Below, one piece after another: positions 1 to 9,834 of a stretch of 26,743 nt of DNA. The notes beneath the pieces were generated by a model. That model made no database searches. It was not told the origin of the DNA and saw only the letters and a program-made list of their open reading frames with translations. The stretch lies in the NCBI GenBank assembly GCA_027576995.1, contig JANBQC010000251.1:1-26743 (forward strand), read 5' to 3'. Within the stretch, counting starts at the first letter, position 1. The number at the start of each line of letters is the position of its first letter. This stretch comes from Dimargaris cristalligena. Its lineage: Eukaryota; Kickxellomycota; Dimargaritomycetes; Dimargaritales; Dimargaritaceae. The position numbers and the translations under genes were made by a program.

Positions 1-1641
1 TCATTTTACTTAACTAAACTGATTAATTGGTCACGGGTAACTTACTGGCTCTGGGTGACTAATTGCAACGGGTAGGCCGAGTAAGGGCCTTTGGAGAAGC
101 TGGATTTCCGAGTAGGGAGGATATGAAAACCAACCAAATGGCGAGTTGGATGGGATAGAGTTCTAAAGTGAAGCATTCTAAACCATTTATTTTATAATTA
201 TTTAATAGAAATTTGGATAGTTGATTTCGTGGCATGTCTATTCGACATATACTTCTTGACTATTTGTATGTTGGCTGGGGCGGCTACAGTTCACCGCTTG
301 TCTGGTGTAGGCGGGGGAGCGAGCCGGGTAATTAAATTGGTGGACTGCTGTAGGCGTTCTGTAGCCGTGTGGCCCACTTCGCCTAACGGCTATATTATAC
401 ACCTATATTTAAATTATAGTTGAATTTGAAAGTGACTTTAAGAGGTCAATGCATTTACCCAAGCTGCATTATAGTCCGAATGGGATTATTAATGAAATTA
501 TACTTATGTTTACTCGTTCATATATTTTTGTTCACCATTGGAAGTAGAAAACATTGGTAAATTGTGATTTTTCAATGAGCACACCCTTATCAGTTAAGGG
601 GGGGGCTACGGGAACCACTTCTCCTTAAGTGGTATTGCAGACCGGCTGGATTGTGGATTGGCAACTTTGGCCCTAAGCACCGCTTCTGGGCTTACACTTT
701 TAAAAGGGCCCCCCACTACAGTGTCGTTATACCGTTACGAAGTTGGCCAGTGTGGATACAGAGTGCCTCCACGGCTGTTTCATAATGGTGACTCCGCCCT
801 GCTATTCCATACTTTACTCAGTGTATCCACCCTCCAATTATGGATATGGTATCAACCGACTCTATCCTAATTCGGTTAGTCACAAAACCATTCTGGATCG
901 CTCGGAGAGCTATTGAGGCCAATGAGCGGTCCGTTGGGAGCCTCATCGCTTGCCAGGCTTGATGATGGATGATCTACCTTTCTGGCCTTCACCGCCATCC
1001 CAACGGAATTAAGTCCGAGAAACCGGTTTAATCCACATTATTTTTTTCGGCAGCAGTCGAAAACTAAAATGACGAAAGATGCTAGGACTACCCCTACTTG
1101 GTAATGAATCAATCGGGGCGAAGGTCTCGCTTTTTCACTCGATTACCGAACAGTCTATGGAAGGATGGCGTATATAACTATGTTACTGTCACTCGCTGAG
1201 TCTTGTTATGCACGTCCAGGAACCATTTCCCCAGATTGAAGCCTGCCTATTCTTTAAATCTGTAGGTCCTCGTTACCCTCATTTTCAGCGATCTCGACTG
1301 AGCAAATGTGAATATCACCCATTATTTCCCACTCGCAATTACATGGTGAGAATAGAAGTGGCGATACTGACGAATAAGCGAAGGTGGCTTTTAATGCATC
1401 AGCGCAGTGGAGCCAGTGTTGACGGACTTCAGTGTGATGACTGGCTCCCGTTACCGCGTTCATACCCGAACTACTTAATTCGTATGACAATATAAAAAAA
1501 CTCCTATCAAATGCCCATTACATAATCGAATAGTCCAGCCATCATAAAGCTGCCCTATAGGTGGCGGAACGGGAATGTCGGGGAAGTCGAACGCTTTTTT
1601 AAAGTCCAGTGAGCATTCACCCTTTGCCGTCGCTTTGAACA

Positions 1642-2088
1642 GTGATTGGTCATAAGAGTGTTCCTGGGTTACAGTCGCGTGGGTATTATCACTCTGGAGA
1701 GTTGGCGAAAGTAGCTGGAGCCATGCCTCGGCAAAACACTAGGGCACGGGATCATCGGGATTTCCCCGTGCTGGGCCATATCGCATTGGGCTCCAATGAA
1801 TTCGTACTTAGAGGCAAAGTGTTTAGGGCCAGTTCTCGAGTGACAATGACGAGTAAGCCCGCCAAGTATAAGCAGCACCCCCATACTATTTATTTTGGTT
1901 TAATGGAGGATACGGTCAGTGGGTCTTGTGGGTTTTATTTACTAGGGTGGCTATGGCCAATAGTGTTGGGCGATACTATAAACATAAGGATAGAAGTAGG
2001 TAGGATAAAGGCAAATACCAAGGAGGGAACCATCCACGAATACCGAATATTCCAATACAATCCCACCATATATGGAAACCTACTGTAA
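1642..2088 (+). pseudogene. Unrecognised ORF or gene remnant
   Basis: This open frame begins at a GTG codon; the first ATG is at 1723, which would give a 121-residue product. About 30 percent of codons begin with G, as in real coding DNA, but I recognise no family, signal peptide or membrane segment. After the TAA at 2086-2088 the same frame continues with few stops (TAG near 2149, TGA near 2224). That would fit either a decayed gene or chance. ORFs of this length are expected a few times by chance in a window this size. No TATA box or spliced extension was found. Confidence that it was ever a gene is low. Confidence 0.15.
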
Positions 2089-2249
2089 TCGACGCAGGGT
2101 GGCGATCAAGACTTTCAAGACCAGTCGCTGGTCTGGCTAAAAGGAGTTTAGGAACATTTTATCAGTTCCTTGGGGCATAGCCCATCTAGCGGATACTTTA
2201 GTCAGATATTCGAAGTGGGGAGCTGAGATGGTGTCTTTTCTCGACTTTA

Positions 2250-2264
2250 TTTTTTTAAAAAAAA
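2250..2264. repeat. T7A8 self-complementary tract
   Basis: Seven T followed directly by eight A. Two similar tracts lie just after the CAP gene, at 4243-4255 and 4358-4373. Such tracts are stiff and tend to exclude nucleosomes; a specific role here is not shown. Confidence 0.6.
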
Positions 2265-2670
2265 GCTACAGAGGGATGGCCCTTGTGTATAGAAGTGGAG
2301 AGGGAAGTGGGTGAGAGTGTAATGGATAAAGGGGACAAGGACCGTTCAACCCACTTTGACTTGGTATTGAATCGCCATTAATTCAGTGGGATGAAGGGTG
2401 GGTGTTCGAATGGTACCTTATTCTGTTGATCATTCTAAGCTTCCGCCATACCACCTCCAGCCAATTTGCTCCTACAGTCATTGGATTTAATACGATCCTC
2501 CTTCTTAGGAAGGGGGGAGAGCAATCCTGAACGAGGCTGGGGCATCTGTTTATCCGGCAGCACTATCACTGGGATCACCTCTTCGCATTCCCATCCTTTC
2601 CGCTCCCTTTTACTTTAGGTAGGTTGCTATGCAACAATTGCCCCTCAAACATCGACGCCCACACCAGCTT

Positions 2671-2689
2671 CCCGGCTTAATTAGCCGGG
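2671..2689. promoter_or_regulatory. Perfect 7-bp inverted repeat, CGG-N9-CCG
   Basis: The 19-bp site CCCGGCTTAATTAGCCGGG has two 7-bp arms around TAATT. It contains CGG-N9-CCG, the inverted-triplet layout bound by fungal Zn(II)2Cys6 dimers, although N9 spacing is only one of several known spacings. It lies 30 bp upstream of the TATA box at 2719 and so probably serves the CAP gene. Factor identity is inference. Confidence 0.4.
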
Positions 2690-2717
2690 CAAGTCGCCAT
2701 CAATGATGGCCCCAATC

Positions 2718-2725
2718 ATATAAAG
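2718..2725 (+). promoter_or_regulatory. TATA box of the CAP-domain gene
   Basis: ATATAAAG on the plus strand. From just downstream of it to the CAP start codon at 3201 there is no ATG at all, as expected if transcription starts near 2750 and the leader is about 450 nt. Its context (CATATAAA) matches the TATA box ahead of the carbonic anhydrase gene. Confidence 0.45.
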
Positions 2726-3200
2726 TGACAAAGTCTGGCCCTCACCAAATATACCACAATTATCATTTCTCCCTTACGCTAATTATCCCCCCTTACCGAC
2801 ACATTATCTTGGTTTAGTCACTGGTGGCTAGCAAGTTCCGTCGCTTTTTACTCGATCAACTCACATTATATCTGATCATATCTTTAATTAACTATTCCTA
2901 CCTTTAGGTTCGTTTCACTTTCAGTTCTCGATATTGCAATTATTTTTCAACGCACACACATTTATACACCCATATCATTTTCTTAGCATTCCGCACGCCC
3001 ATTCGATTCTGTGTCTGGTACTCAGTCTCATCCTCTCGCATTTGACCTTTTGAATTCAAGTAATCTTCTGCACGAACGCCTTTTAAAGCAAATTGCTTAT
3101 TTATCATTACAGTTTTACCCCGAAGCCTTCAGTACTATTAGTCGACTATACCTCACTCTTTTTACCCCAGTTCCCTCCCCTTCCTACATCACCATTCATA

Positions 3201-4235
3201 ATGAAGGTTCTTAATATCATCGGTATGTTGACACTGGCTGTCACCATTAACGCCCTCCCAGTTCCGCTGAAATGTCGCCCTCACCTATCTGCCACCACGT
3301 CCATCGCCCTGGACAGCACCACTGTGGAGACGCAAACCCCTACCGATATTTCCACCAGCGAATCTATCACCATTCCCACCTCGATGTCCCCGGCGCTGCT
3401 TGGCTACATTCGGCCCCAGGTGATTTCCAACACCGTGTCGTCCAGTGCCGCGGCTACTACCGCCACCATCGACGATGAGTCGTCTTCTACTACTCCAATT
3501 GCTGCCGAATCTAGCACCAGTGTAGTTGTTACCACGTCCGACTCGACTACCGCTATTTCGATGACCACGTCTTCCTCGGCCGCTTCGGTAACTCCCACCA
3601 AAGCTGCCCAAACTACGACCATCGCAACTAGCTCGTCGGTGGTCCCAGTAACCACTAATGAGACCAAGACCCCCGAAGTCATCTCGAGCACCAGCGCGGT
3701 TTCAGTGACACCCGTCGTCTCGGTAACTCCCGCCAGCATTACTCCCACCGTCACCAAGACCACTGCCGCCAGTGTTACTCCTTTGGTAACCAAGACGACT
3801 CCCGTGGCGGTTCCTACCTCCACTCCGGTTTCCCCTCCCGTGGCCAGCTCGGGTAACACGGCCGACAATCAGCTCGCTTTGAAGTTGGTGAATACCGAGC
3901 GGGCCAAGAAGAGTTTGCCGGCCCTGATTTACGACGCCACTTTGGAAAAGATGGCTCTGGCCCACACAAAATACATGGAAACGTCCGGCAAAGTGACCCA
4001 CGATGACCCCAGTGGTTCCATGAGCGTTCGGATGGATGCCCTGGGTAAGACCTGGACCTCCATTGCGGAGAATGTCGCCGGAGGACAAACCACCGAACAG
4101 GAAGTCATGGACTCCTGGATCGCCTCCCCCGGGCACTACGCTAACATTATGAGCACGGATAACCACCGCATCGCGATTGCCCGCGTCGGCAACATGTGGA
4201 CGCAGAACTTCGCGGCCTATGCCGGCGACTTTTAA
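3201..4235 (+). CDS. Secreted CAP/SCP (PR-1-like) protein with Ser/Thr-rich stalk
   Basis: The product is 344 residues. The start at 3201 is chosen because it has A at -3 and opens directly into a signal peptide (MKVLNIIGMLTLAVTINA, probable cut after A18). The frame upstream of it has no ATG. Residues ~30-215 are a low-complexity Thr/Ser/Val/Pro stalk, likely O-mannosylated in a fungus. Residues ~219-344 form the CAP domain, with THDD (H267), AENVAGG (E290), SPGHYANIM (H312, N315) and a closing MWTQNFA. H267, E290 and H312 match the conserved CAP cavity residues. The domain has no cysteine, so it resembles the bacterial YkwD-type branch more than disulfide-rich eukaryotic PR-1 proteins. CAP proteins in fungi bind sterols or lipids outside the cell; that role is inferred from the family. 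There is no intron. A predicted cell-wall or secreted location fits the stalk. Confidence 0.9.
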   Translation: MKVLNIIGMLTLAVTINALPVPLKCRPHLSATTSIALDSTTVETQTPTDISTSESITIPTSMSPALLGYIRPQVISNTVSSSAAATTATIDDESSSTTPIAAESSTSVVVTTSDSTTAISMTTSSSAASVTPTKAAQTTTIATSSSVVPVTTNETKTPEVISSTSAVSVTPVVSVTPASITPTVTKTTAASVTPLVTKTTPVAVPTSTPVSPPVASSGNTADNQLALKLVNTERAKKSLPALIYDATLEKMALAHTKYMETSGKVTHDDPSGSMSVRMDALGKTWTSIAENVAGGQTTEQEVMDSWIASPGHYANIMSTDNHRIAIARVGNMWTQNFAAYAGDF

Positions 4236-4242
4236 TAAGTTA

Positions 4243-4255
4243 TTTTTAAAAAAAA
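4243..4255. repeat. T5A8 tract after the CAP stop codon
   Basis: Five T followed by eight A, starting 8 bp after the stop codon, in a sequence that goes on to AATAATT. It probably lies within the 3' UTR and may be part of an A-rich polyadenylation region. Confidence 0.5.
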
Positions 4256-4357
4256 TAATTCTAATTGAGCTATAACGTGACCACAGCGGTTGACCCTGGG
4301 TGTGGGTTAATTGAAATAATCCCCAACCATGGTTCATTCTCTTTATCGATTTGCTCA

Positions 4358-4373
4358 TTTTTTTAAAAAAAAA
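4358..4373. repeat. T7A9 tract
   Basis: Seven T followed by nine A, the third such tract in 2.1 kb around the CAP gene. AATAAA candidates for 3' end formation follow at about 4443 and 4604. Confidence 0.5.
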
Positions 4374-5426
4374 TAGTCCAAGTCTGTCTTGGCTACGCTA
4401 ATGTCTTTTTTATATCCGCCTCTTGATGACTGTGGATTAAGTAATAAATCGTTACGATTAGCCAATTACCGATGGGGCTCCTCTGATTCGAAATGAATGG
4501 TTCGATCCACATTTAGGCTAAGTTCTTTTTTTTTCTTGCTTGGCAATATCCACGAGCGAGTTGGGCATCCCTGTTGAATTGCTAATTAAGTTACAGTCGG
4601 ACCCAATAAAGGAGGTTCATTGTGTGTGCTCTTTGGAAACTAGTGTACCGGCCATACGACAGTAATAATCGTATACACAAAAATCTGCAAAGGCGGTGCA
4701 ATATTGCTGTGCAACTTCATATTTACTAATATACAATAAAATTTAATGGAGTGTGGGGATTAATTTACGTGCATATGATTAGACTGCCGCAAATAGTATT
4801 ACATTGAAACCAGGAATGAATTTACTAAGTATGGTAAATACCGCTGGAACTACAGCCCCTAGGCACCCATAATCCCTTGTCCGCATTCAGGATTCTGCTG
4901 CTGTTAAAAGCCAATCAAGTCAACTATTCATTAGGCTAATTCTAGTTACCATGGTCCCCACTTAGTGATAGCATGCATCACCGCTTTACCTTAAAAAGGA
5001 GGCAGGCTTGGATAGTTTCCTAGAATAACCAGCGCTATTAGGGTATATCAAGAGGGGGGGGTCAGTCTAATAAAACATACAACTAAATATAGTGGTATAC
5101 ACAGGTGGAGTATTGGGAGAGCCTCGCGAATATATCTATACAAAAGCGGTGGCTGGGATGGGAGAAGCATTTTGTACGCAAAAGCCAACCGACTCTAGTG
5201 GGGGCATCGGGTTTTTAATGATAATTAGGTGATTGGAAGTAAGTCGGAATGCCCATAATGGGAGGGGGGATGCGTGTGCTATATAGGCTTGAATAACCGG
5301 CGGAGCCTCTATAGGACAATAACGAGGAGCCGCCTACCCCTGCTTAATTCTGAGAGTGTGAAAATGCCTTGGGCTTCAACTGGACCAGTCCCTATCCGTT
5401 ACCCGGTACTCTAATGACAGAGAACC

Positions 5427-5912
5427 TTATAGCCAAGTAGGCAGGACCTCCCTCCCCCCGCCTATGCTGTACTTGAGAACGTCTTCATTTGACGTAGAGG
5501 TCTGTCTCACCTGTTCATCTATGGCTGGATTCGATGGTTTGGCCCCAACAGGGTGTCCAGTACCATCTATAATATATAAGCGGGATATTGTAAAAGTATT
5601 GCCATAATTAGGCACCGATATACTTTTGCCCCTCATAATGAAAAAAAGTGGTATCAATCGTCAGGCGGAATGGCCGTTTGGTTGATTCAATCCGACTGAT
5701 TCATTCCCTGAATCATCCCCCTTTAACCCCATTGCTTTGGTGTTTGAGCTTTGTGACTGATAAATGACGTTGGCCTGAGCTAGTGGTCGATGGTACAGAC
5801 TGACCACATTCGCCGGCGGTGGTGTCTGAGAATAAGCATGTTTTGCTTGCAGCTGACAATTGTTTGCCATGAGAAAATGGAATCCTATTGAAGTCATGAT
5901 GGGGGGGTTCAC
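5427..5912 (-). pseudogene. Unrecognised gene remnant broken by one TGA
   Basis: Two minus-strand open pieces, 5661-5912 and 5427-5657, lie in the same frame and are separated only by a TGA at 5661-5663, which would be Arg if it were CGA. The translation has balanced composition, with Asn/Gln/Ser-rich text before the stop and ordered-looking sequence after it, and it has a coding-like choice of first codon bases. I recognise no family. The first codon is GTG and there is no good ATG start, promoter or splice site. The frame continues past 5427 with further TAA, TGA and TAG stops. It may be a decayed gene or a chance ORF. Confidence 0.2.
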
Positions 5913-6885
5913 ATCCCAACTCTATGAAAATTTTGCGAGAGTAAAAGATCAATGTGAGAAATTACAGTTGCCCTTTACTATTATATTATCTTTTTATAGA
6001 AAAATTAGGAAAACCTCCCTGGTTTAGTATATTAATGTGGTACTCAAAGAGGGGTGATTTTGATTATGATTGTAGCCAGCCAAGTGGGGAATACGGGTTC
6101 TCTCGTCCAATGGGCCATTTCGGGGAGAGTCTTCATAGGTTGCGGGTGCTTACTTTTAAGCCTCTGTAAACATGGCAAAAACAAATCTAAATATTCGGTA
6201 TATTTTATTTCCTACTCCACCTGTGGCTATGAGCATTTTTGGCATATTTTGCCCCCTCCCCCACTCATCTACCACCTCCTTGCCTCTTCCCTCCGCGTTT
6301 CACAATTTTTCACCCCCCCCTACGCACCACCTCTATCTTGCTTTCCCCCAAAGCCTAACTGTACCGAGATCTTCCAAATAATTAGGCAAGAGGGGATGGA
6401 AAAATAGAACCAGTAGTCTACAGCAGTAGGAGGGAAAGAATGAACAGCGGTTAAGCAGCACGCGTACAGGAAAATAGGCACCGAGGGGGCCCCCACTACC
6501 CAAACTAGCCTCATTTTAACTTAAAATGGCATTAATTACCATACCATTCGGTTCGGCTCAATATGATGTAAGGCGGCGGGGAGGCGGCGCCCAGAGCCCT
6601 TGTTGTGACGTGTAGAGTAATGGAGTGTATTGACAATGGGCTTGTTACCCCTTCCCAGATATAGTTACAATTCCCCCCATCTTTCTTGGCGGTGTTGTTG
6701 GGAGGAGGGTCGGTCGGTGGTAGTCTGGGTGTTTCAAATATTGGACACCAATGCAACACAGCCCTATAGCGTAAGGAAAATGCTTTTAACGGATTAGTGA
6801 CGAGACCGTAAGCGTCATAAAAGCGGCTTGGCTATTTTTTCAATTATTAGTTCGGTGATTCGGAAAGTGAATTGTTTATGGTAGG

Positions 6886-6926
6886 TTGAGTTTGAGTTTG
6901 AGTTTGATGTTTCTATATATATATAT
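6886..6926. repeat. TTTGAG tandem repeat followed by a TA repeat
   Basis: About three and a half copies of TTTGAG (6886-6907) are followed by a TA dinucleotide run (6914-6926). These are simple microsatellites in intergenic DNA. Confidence 0.7.
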
Positions 6927-8277
6927 TTAAATAAAAAAAGGGGGGAAACTTCCCAGGGGGACTAGCCGAACTATAGCTGCAGCCGTTCGGCAATATTAGA
7001 TTTAATGCTGGATAGGGCAGGCCTTACTAATCAGGGATAGTTGGCCAGGCCTATCGGAATACGTAAGTATATTTTTCACGCTTTCTCTCTCTACCTTTTT
7101 CTGAAACAAATGAGGTAGACAAATAACAACTGCTGTAAAAGGGAGGTGCGGTTGGCTGGATTAACGGCAGTCAGACGACCCATCATCCACAAGGTGGCCG
7201 AATGTAAAAATTGTTTTCGTCACCCGACCTGTGCTTGGAAGGAGAGGGTCGCCCCGACGGCATTGGTATTCGAGTTTGAAAATTCCTAAAGAAGATGTGT
7301 ATTTTAAGCGCCGCCTGCCTCTCGCCCTACTCCCCCGCTGGACGAAGTGACTTCCATGGCGTTTGTTTTGATTTTATCCCGAATATCTATCTTGAAACGA
7401 CCCGTCCGAGTGACATAAATGGGGAGATTTTCGGGCTCAGGTGGGATGCTCATGGGGTAGAGAGAGGGGGGGAGTGCGAGACTGACACCATCCTCTCTTT
7501 CTCACTAGAATAGAAACTTTGCTCTGTTTTGGGACAATCGATGAAAAGGACTACTTGTCTTTGGAAGCCGAGTTCGTCATTGAGAAAGAAAATAAATAAA
7601 TAAATAGCAAAGGAATTACCCTATTACAATTAAGGCCTGTGGCAACCCCTCCTTCTTATCGTGGTGGGTTACTCGTGACCATTTGAGACCAGACACTGAC
7701 CAATCGCGGTAGTCGGAGTTTGAAATAGTGGTTGGGGGATGGAAAAATGATGGCGCGGTTGGGGAGGGAGGCGGGCAAAGGGAAAAGAAAGAAACTGTCG
7801 TGGATTTCACCCCTTGCTCTACCCACCCAAACCCAAAGCAACCCCAAAAAACCAAACCGGTCTCGGGCCAGGAAAAACTAAGTTGGGCAAGGTTGGGGAG
7901 TGGCAATACCGCCATCATCTAGGCCAGATGCATCCGACAATCACCTGTCAGGCTAGGCGGGTGGAATAAAGCAACGACGGGACACCTCTCCGATGCACAG
8001 GCCTGTCACTTCGGAACCACCAAATCAGCATGGCCGACTACCTCCGTTCCCTACTTGCATGACATCGCCCGAGCCTACTGTACGGTCTTCCCGAGCAGCT
8101 CCCCCTCCTACCCCCGCACCTCTAACCTGGTCGAACCGAGGCGGAGAGGGGGAGATGAGTTAGGGCTTATCTAATTACATCAAAGTGTTACGCACGGGAG
8201 GCCGCCTGGTAGGTTGGAAACAATCAAGGGATGAAAAGTAAACGAACCGGCAAACAAGGCTAATCATTGAGTACTGG

Positions 8278-8803
8278 TCAGTTAGAAGAGACCGTGCACC
8301 ACCAATGGGAGCTGTTGAATGAACACTGAGAGGCTACTGTTGCTCGGATTGATACTACTATTGATACTGAGATTTTCCTGTGTAAAAAGAGGGGGGACAG
8401 GCACTTTCTGGAGAGGGTTCACGGTCCGCTGCACAGTCCTGCTGGGTATATAGTCCCACGCGGCTGGGAATATTGTCTAATAGCTCAATCCAGTTGGTAC
8501 GTAGGTTCAACGGACGGATAGAGGGGCACCCTTTGGCCTCCTTCCTCTCACTTACTTCATTCCAGTGTGGACCTGAACTATAGAAAGATCAAAAAAATAG
8601 TGGTCTATAGAAGCCGCAAGGCCGCCGAAGTCGAAGTCGAATACCAAGGGAATGGCTGACCAAATAACATCTAGACAAGGGGTCATCGGAGCACCTACTG
8701 CGGCCCCGGTCCCGACTCCGACCACGGTGATAAAGACGCGGCGGGTGGCACCACAGGGTATTGCCAATGACAAACTGACCAAGGGGACGACGACAATAAG
8801 CAT
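8278..8803 (-). CDS. Candidate two-exon small secreted or membrane protein
   Basis: Exon 1 runs 8803-8556 and exon 2 8377-8278 on the minus strand. The intron at 8555-8378 is 178 nt, with a strong GTAAGTGAG donor and a pyrimidine-rich CACAG acceptor. Joined, they encode 115 residues ending at TGA. The start ATG (G at -3) opens into a hydrophobic run (MLIVVVPLVSLSLA) that looks like a signal peptide or anchor, followed by a Gly/Ala/Val-rich stretch. Codons such as GTC, ACC and GCC resemble the confident genes here. I recognise no family. Against it, no TATA box is visible upstream, and all three minus frames are fairly open in this region, so a chance ORF next to a good donor is possible. If real, it is transcribed divergently from the sHsp-A gene. 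Confidence 0.25.
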
Positions 8804-9111
8804 GGCAAAGCCCCAAAATGTGAGAAGGAGTGGGCTGCGGCCACAGCAGCTGATTCACCAACAGAATAAACATTGGCAATGAAATGTAATAACAAGCCTT
8901 ACTAGATGATAATCCACCCATCCCGCTTCTGATTGGAATAATAAACCCAAATAGAAGGGCTGAACAATGGAGTGCACTACTATGGACCATGGCAGTGCAG
9001 AAGTATCGACAGAATGAAAGAATGGGGGGAGGAGGGAGCTGCTCAAGCAAACCGTGGGCCAGAAGTGGGTGGGGCACGTACAGCAGTGGTGGGACAGGTC
9101 GATGGGGGACC

Positions 9112-9132
9112 GGGTAGGGGAGGGGTTGGGGG
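9112..9132 (+). promoter_or_regulatory. G-quadruplex motif in the sHsp-A promoter
   Basis: Four G tracts of 3-5 bases with loops TA, A and TT lie on the coding strand about 80 bp upstream of the TATA box. They begin a purine-rich stretch that runs to about 9171. The tracts contain two AGGGG words, the core of the yeast stress-response element; relevance to this fungus is inference. Confidence 0.45.
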
Positions 9133-9210
9133 AGGAGGAAAGGGTGGGGAGAGGAGAAGAAAGAAGGAAAGTCCGCCCCCACACGGGCTAGAATCTGCCC
9201 ACAGCTGCCG

Positions 9211-9219
9211 TATATAAAG
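9211..9219 (+). promoter_or_regulatory. TATA box of sHsp-A
   Basis: TATATAAAG lies 151 bp before the ATG at 9370. No ATG occurs between it and the start codon, which supports a leader of about 125 nt. I found no perfect GAA/TTC heat-shock element nearby. Confidence 0.6.
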
Positions 9220-9369
9220 ACGTCGCTCGCTCTAATCTTCATCTTCATCATCACCTTCCACCTCAGCCTGCTCTTTGCTCGCCCAGATCTGCATCTTTAA
9301 TTCATCGCATTACTTCTGTAATCTTACGCTTCCACCCTTCCCTTCGTTTCTTACCACTCGCCCTTCGCC

Positions 9370-9834
9370 ATGCCCCCTTTCCAGCCCTTCCAAGACCGCT
9401 TCTACCGCGTCACCGAAAAAGCCGGCGGTAACGTCGTGGAGCCCCTCCCCAACAACTCGGCCCATACGTTCTTCACTGTCGCCGCCGAACCCGCTAAGAA
9501 GGCCCCCCCCGCTCCGGCCCCCGATGCTGCCGCCGTCGCCGCGGCCAAAGCCAAGCACGCCTGCTTCAATCCCGCCGTCGAAACCGAAACCACCGACGCC
9601 CACTTCGCCGCGACCTTCAAGTGGACCGACGCCAAGAACCTGGTGAAGTTCGGCTACCACATTGACAAACTGAAACTGCAGGTGGTGGCTGATACCAAGT
9701 TTGGTATCTACAAACGGATCCTGGACCTGCCGGCCGATGCCGACACCGCCAAGGTCACTTTTACCCACAAGAACGACTTCATTAAGGTGCATTTCCCGCG
9801 CACCGGCATGAACTGGGTCACCTGGCTACTTTAA
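9370..9834 (+). CDS. Small heat-shock (HSP20/alpha-crystallin)-like protein A
   Basis: The product is 154 residues, without an intron. The ATG at 9370 is the first in the leader. Residues 4-14 (FQPFQDRFYRV) and a following HTFFTV are shared with the gene at 13053. Residues ~38-64 form an Ala/Pro/Lys-rich linker. Residues ~66-144 align by eye with an alpha-crystallin domain: FNPAVETETTDAHF at the start, a central beta-strand region, then LDLPADADTAKV and a final FIKVHFPR. HSP20 proteins are ATP-independent holdases that bind unfolding proteins. The usual G-V-L strand motif and C-terminal I-x-I/V tail are absent, and the protein ends NWVTWLL instead. Chaperone activity is therefore inferred from fold only. 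Codon use is strongly GC-ending. The frame stays open for 126 codons after the TAA, with a very hydrophobic segment. Confidence 0.75.
   Translation: MPPFQPFQDRFYRVTEKAGGNVVEPLPNNSAHTFFTVAAEPAKKAPPAPAPDAAAVAAAKAKHACFNPAVETETTDAHFAATFKWTDAKNLVKFGYHIDKLKLQVVADTKFGIYKRILDLPADADTAKVTFTHKNDFIKVHFPRTGMNWVTWLL

Larger units (their letters stand above)
1..2670. other. Left flank without a confident gene
   Basis: No family is recognisable here on either strand. The sequence is AT-rich with scattered G or C homopolymer runs, for example the G run near 598-606. Plus-strand frame 1 has several open pieces (229-423, 658-870, 1642-2088) separated by many stops, mostly TAA, TAG and TGA close together, so it does not read as one gene. 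Only the 1642-2088 piece has a coding-like excess of codons starting with G, and it is listed separately. A T7A8 tract lies at 2250-2264. Confidence 0.5.
4236..8277. other. Four-kb stretch without a confident gene
   Basis: AT-rich DNA with short G or C runs. It holds the two TnAn tracts, a gene-like remnant on the minus strand (5427-5912), a TTTGAG tandem repeat with a TA repeat (6886-6926), and a 72-residue plus-strand ORF at 7295-7513 with no recognisable family. I see no tRNA. The GGTTCGATCC match near 4498 has no foldable tRNA around it. Confidence 0.5.

Noticed and set aside
3702..4358. 218-codon minus-strand ORF over the CAP gene
   Set aside because: It is antisense to the CAP domain, has no family match, and its length reflects the GC-rich codon bias of the real gene.
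4440..4515. tRNA-like B-box (GGTTCGATCC)
   Set aside because: No T-stem pairing, acceptor stem or A-box could be formed around it.
8589..9254. 221-codon minus-strand ORF
   Set aside because: Pro/Leu/Ser-rich translation of the polypurine promoter block of sHsp-A; low stop density comes from composition.
9310..9792. 160-codon minus ORF and the 123-codon plus ORF (9275-9646) over sHsp-A
   Set aside because: Low-complexity Gly- or Pro/Ser-rich shadows of the sHsp-A reading frame.
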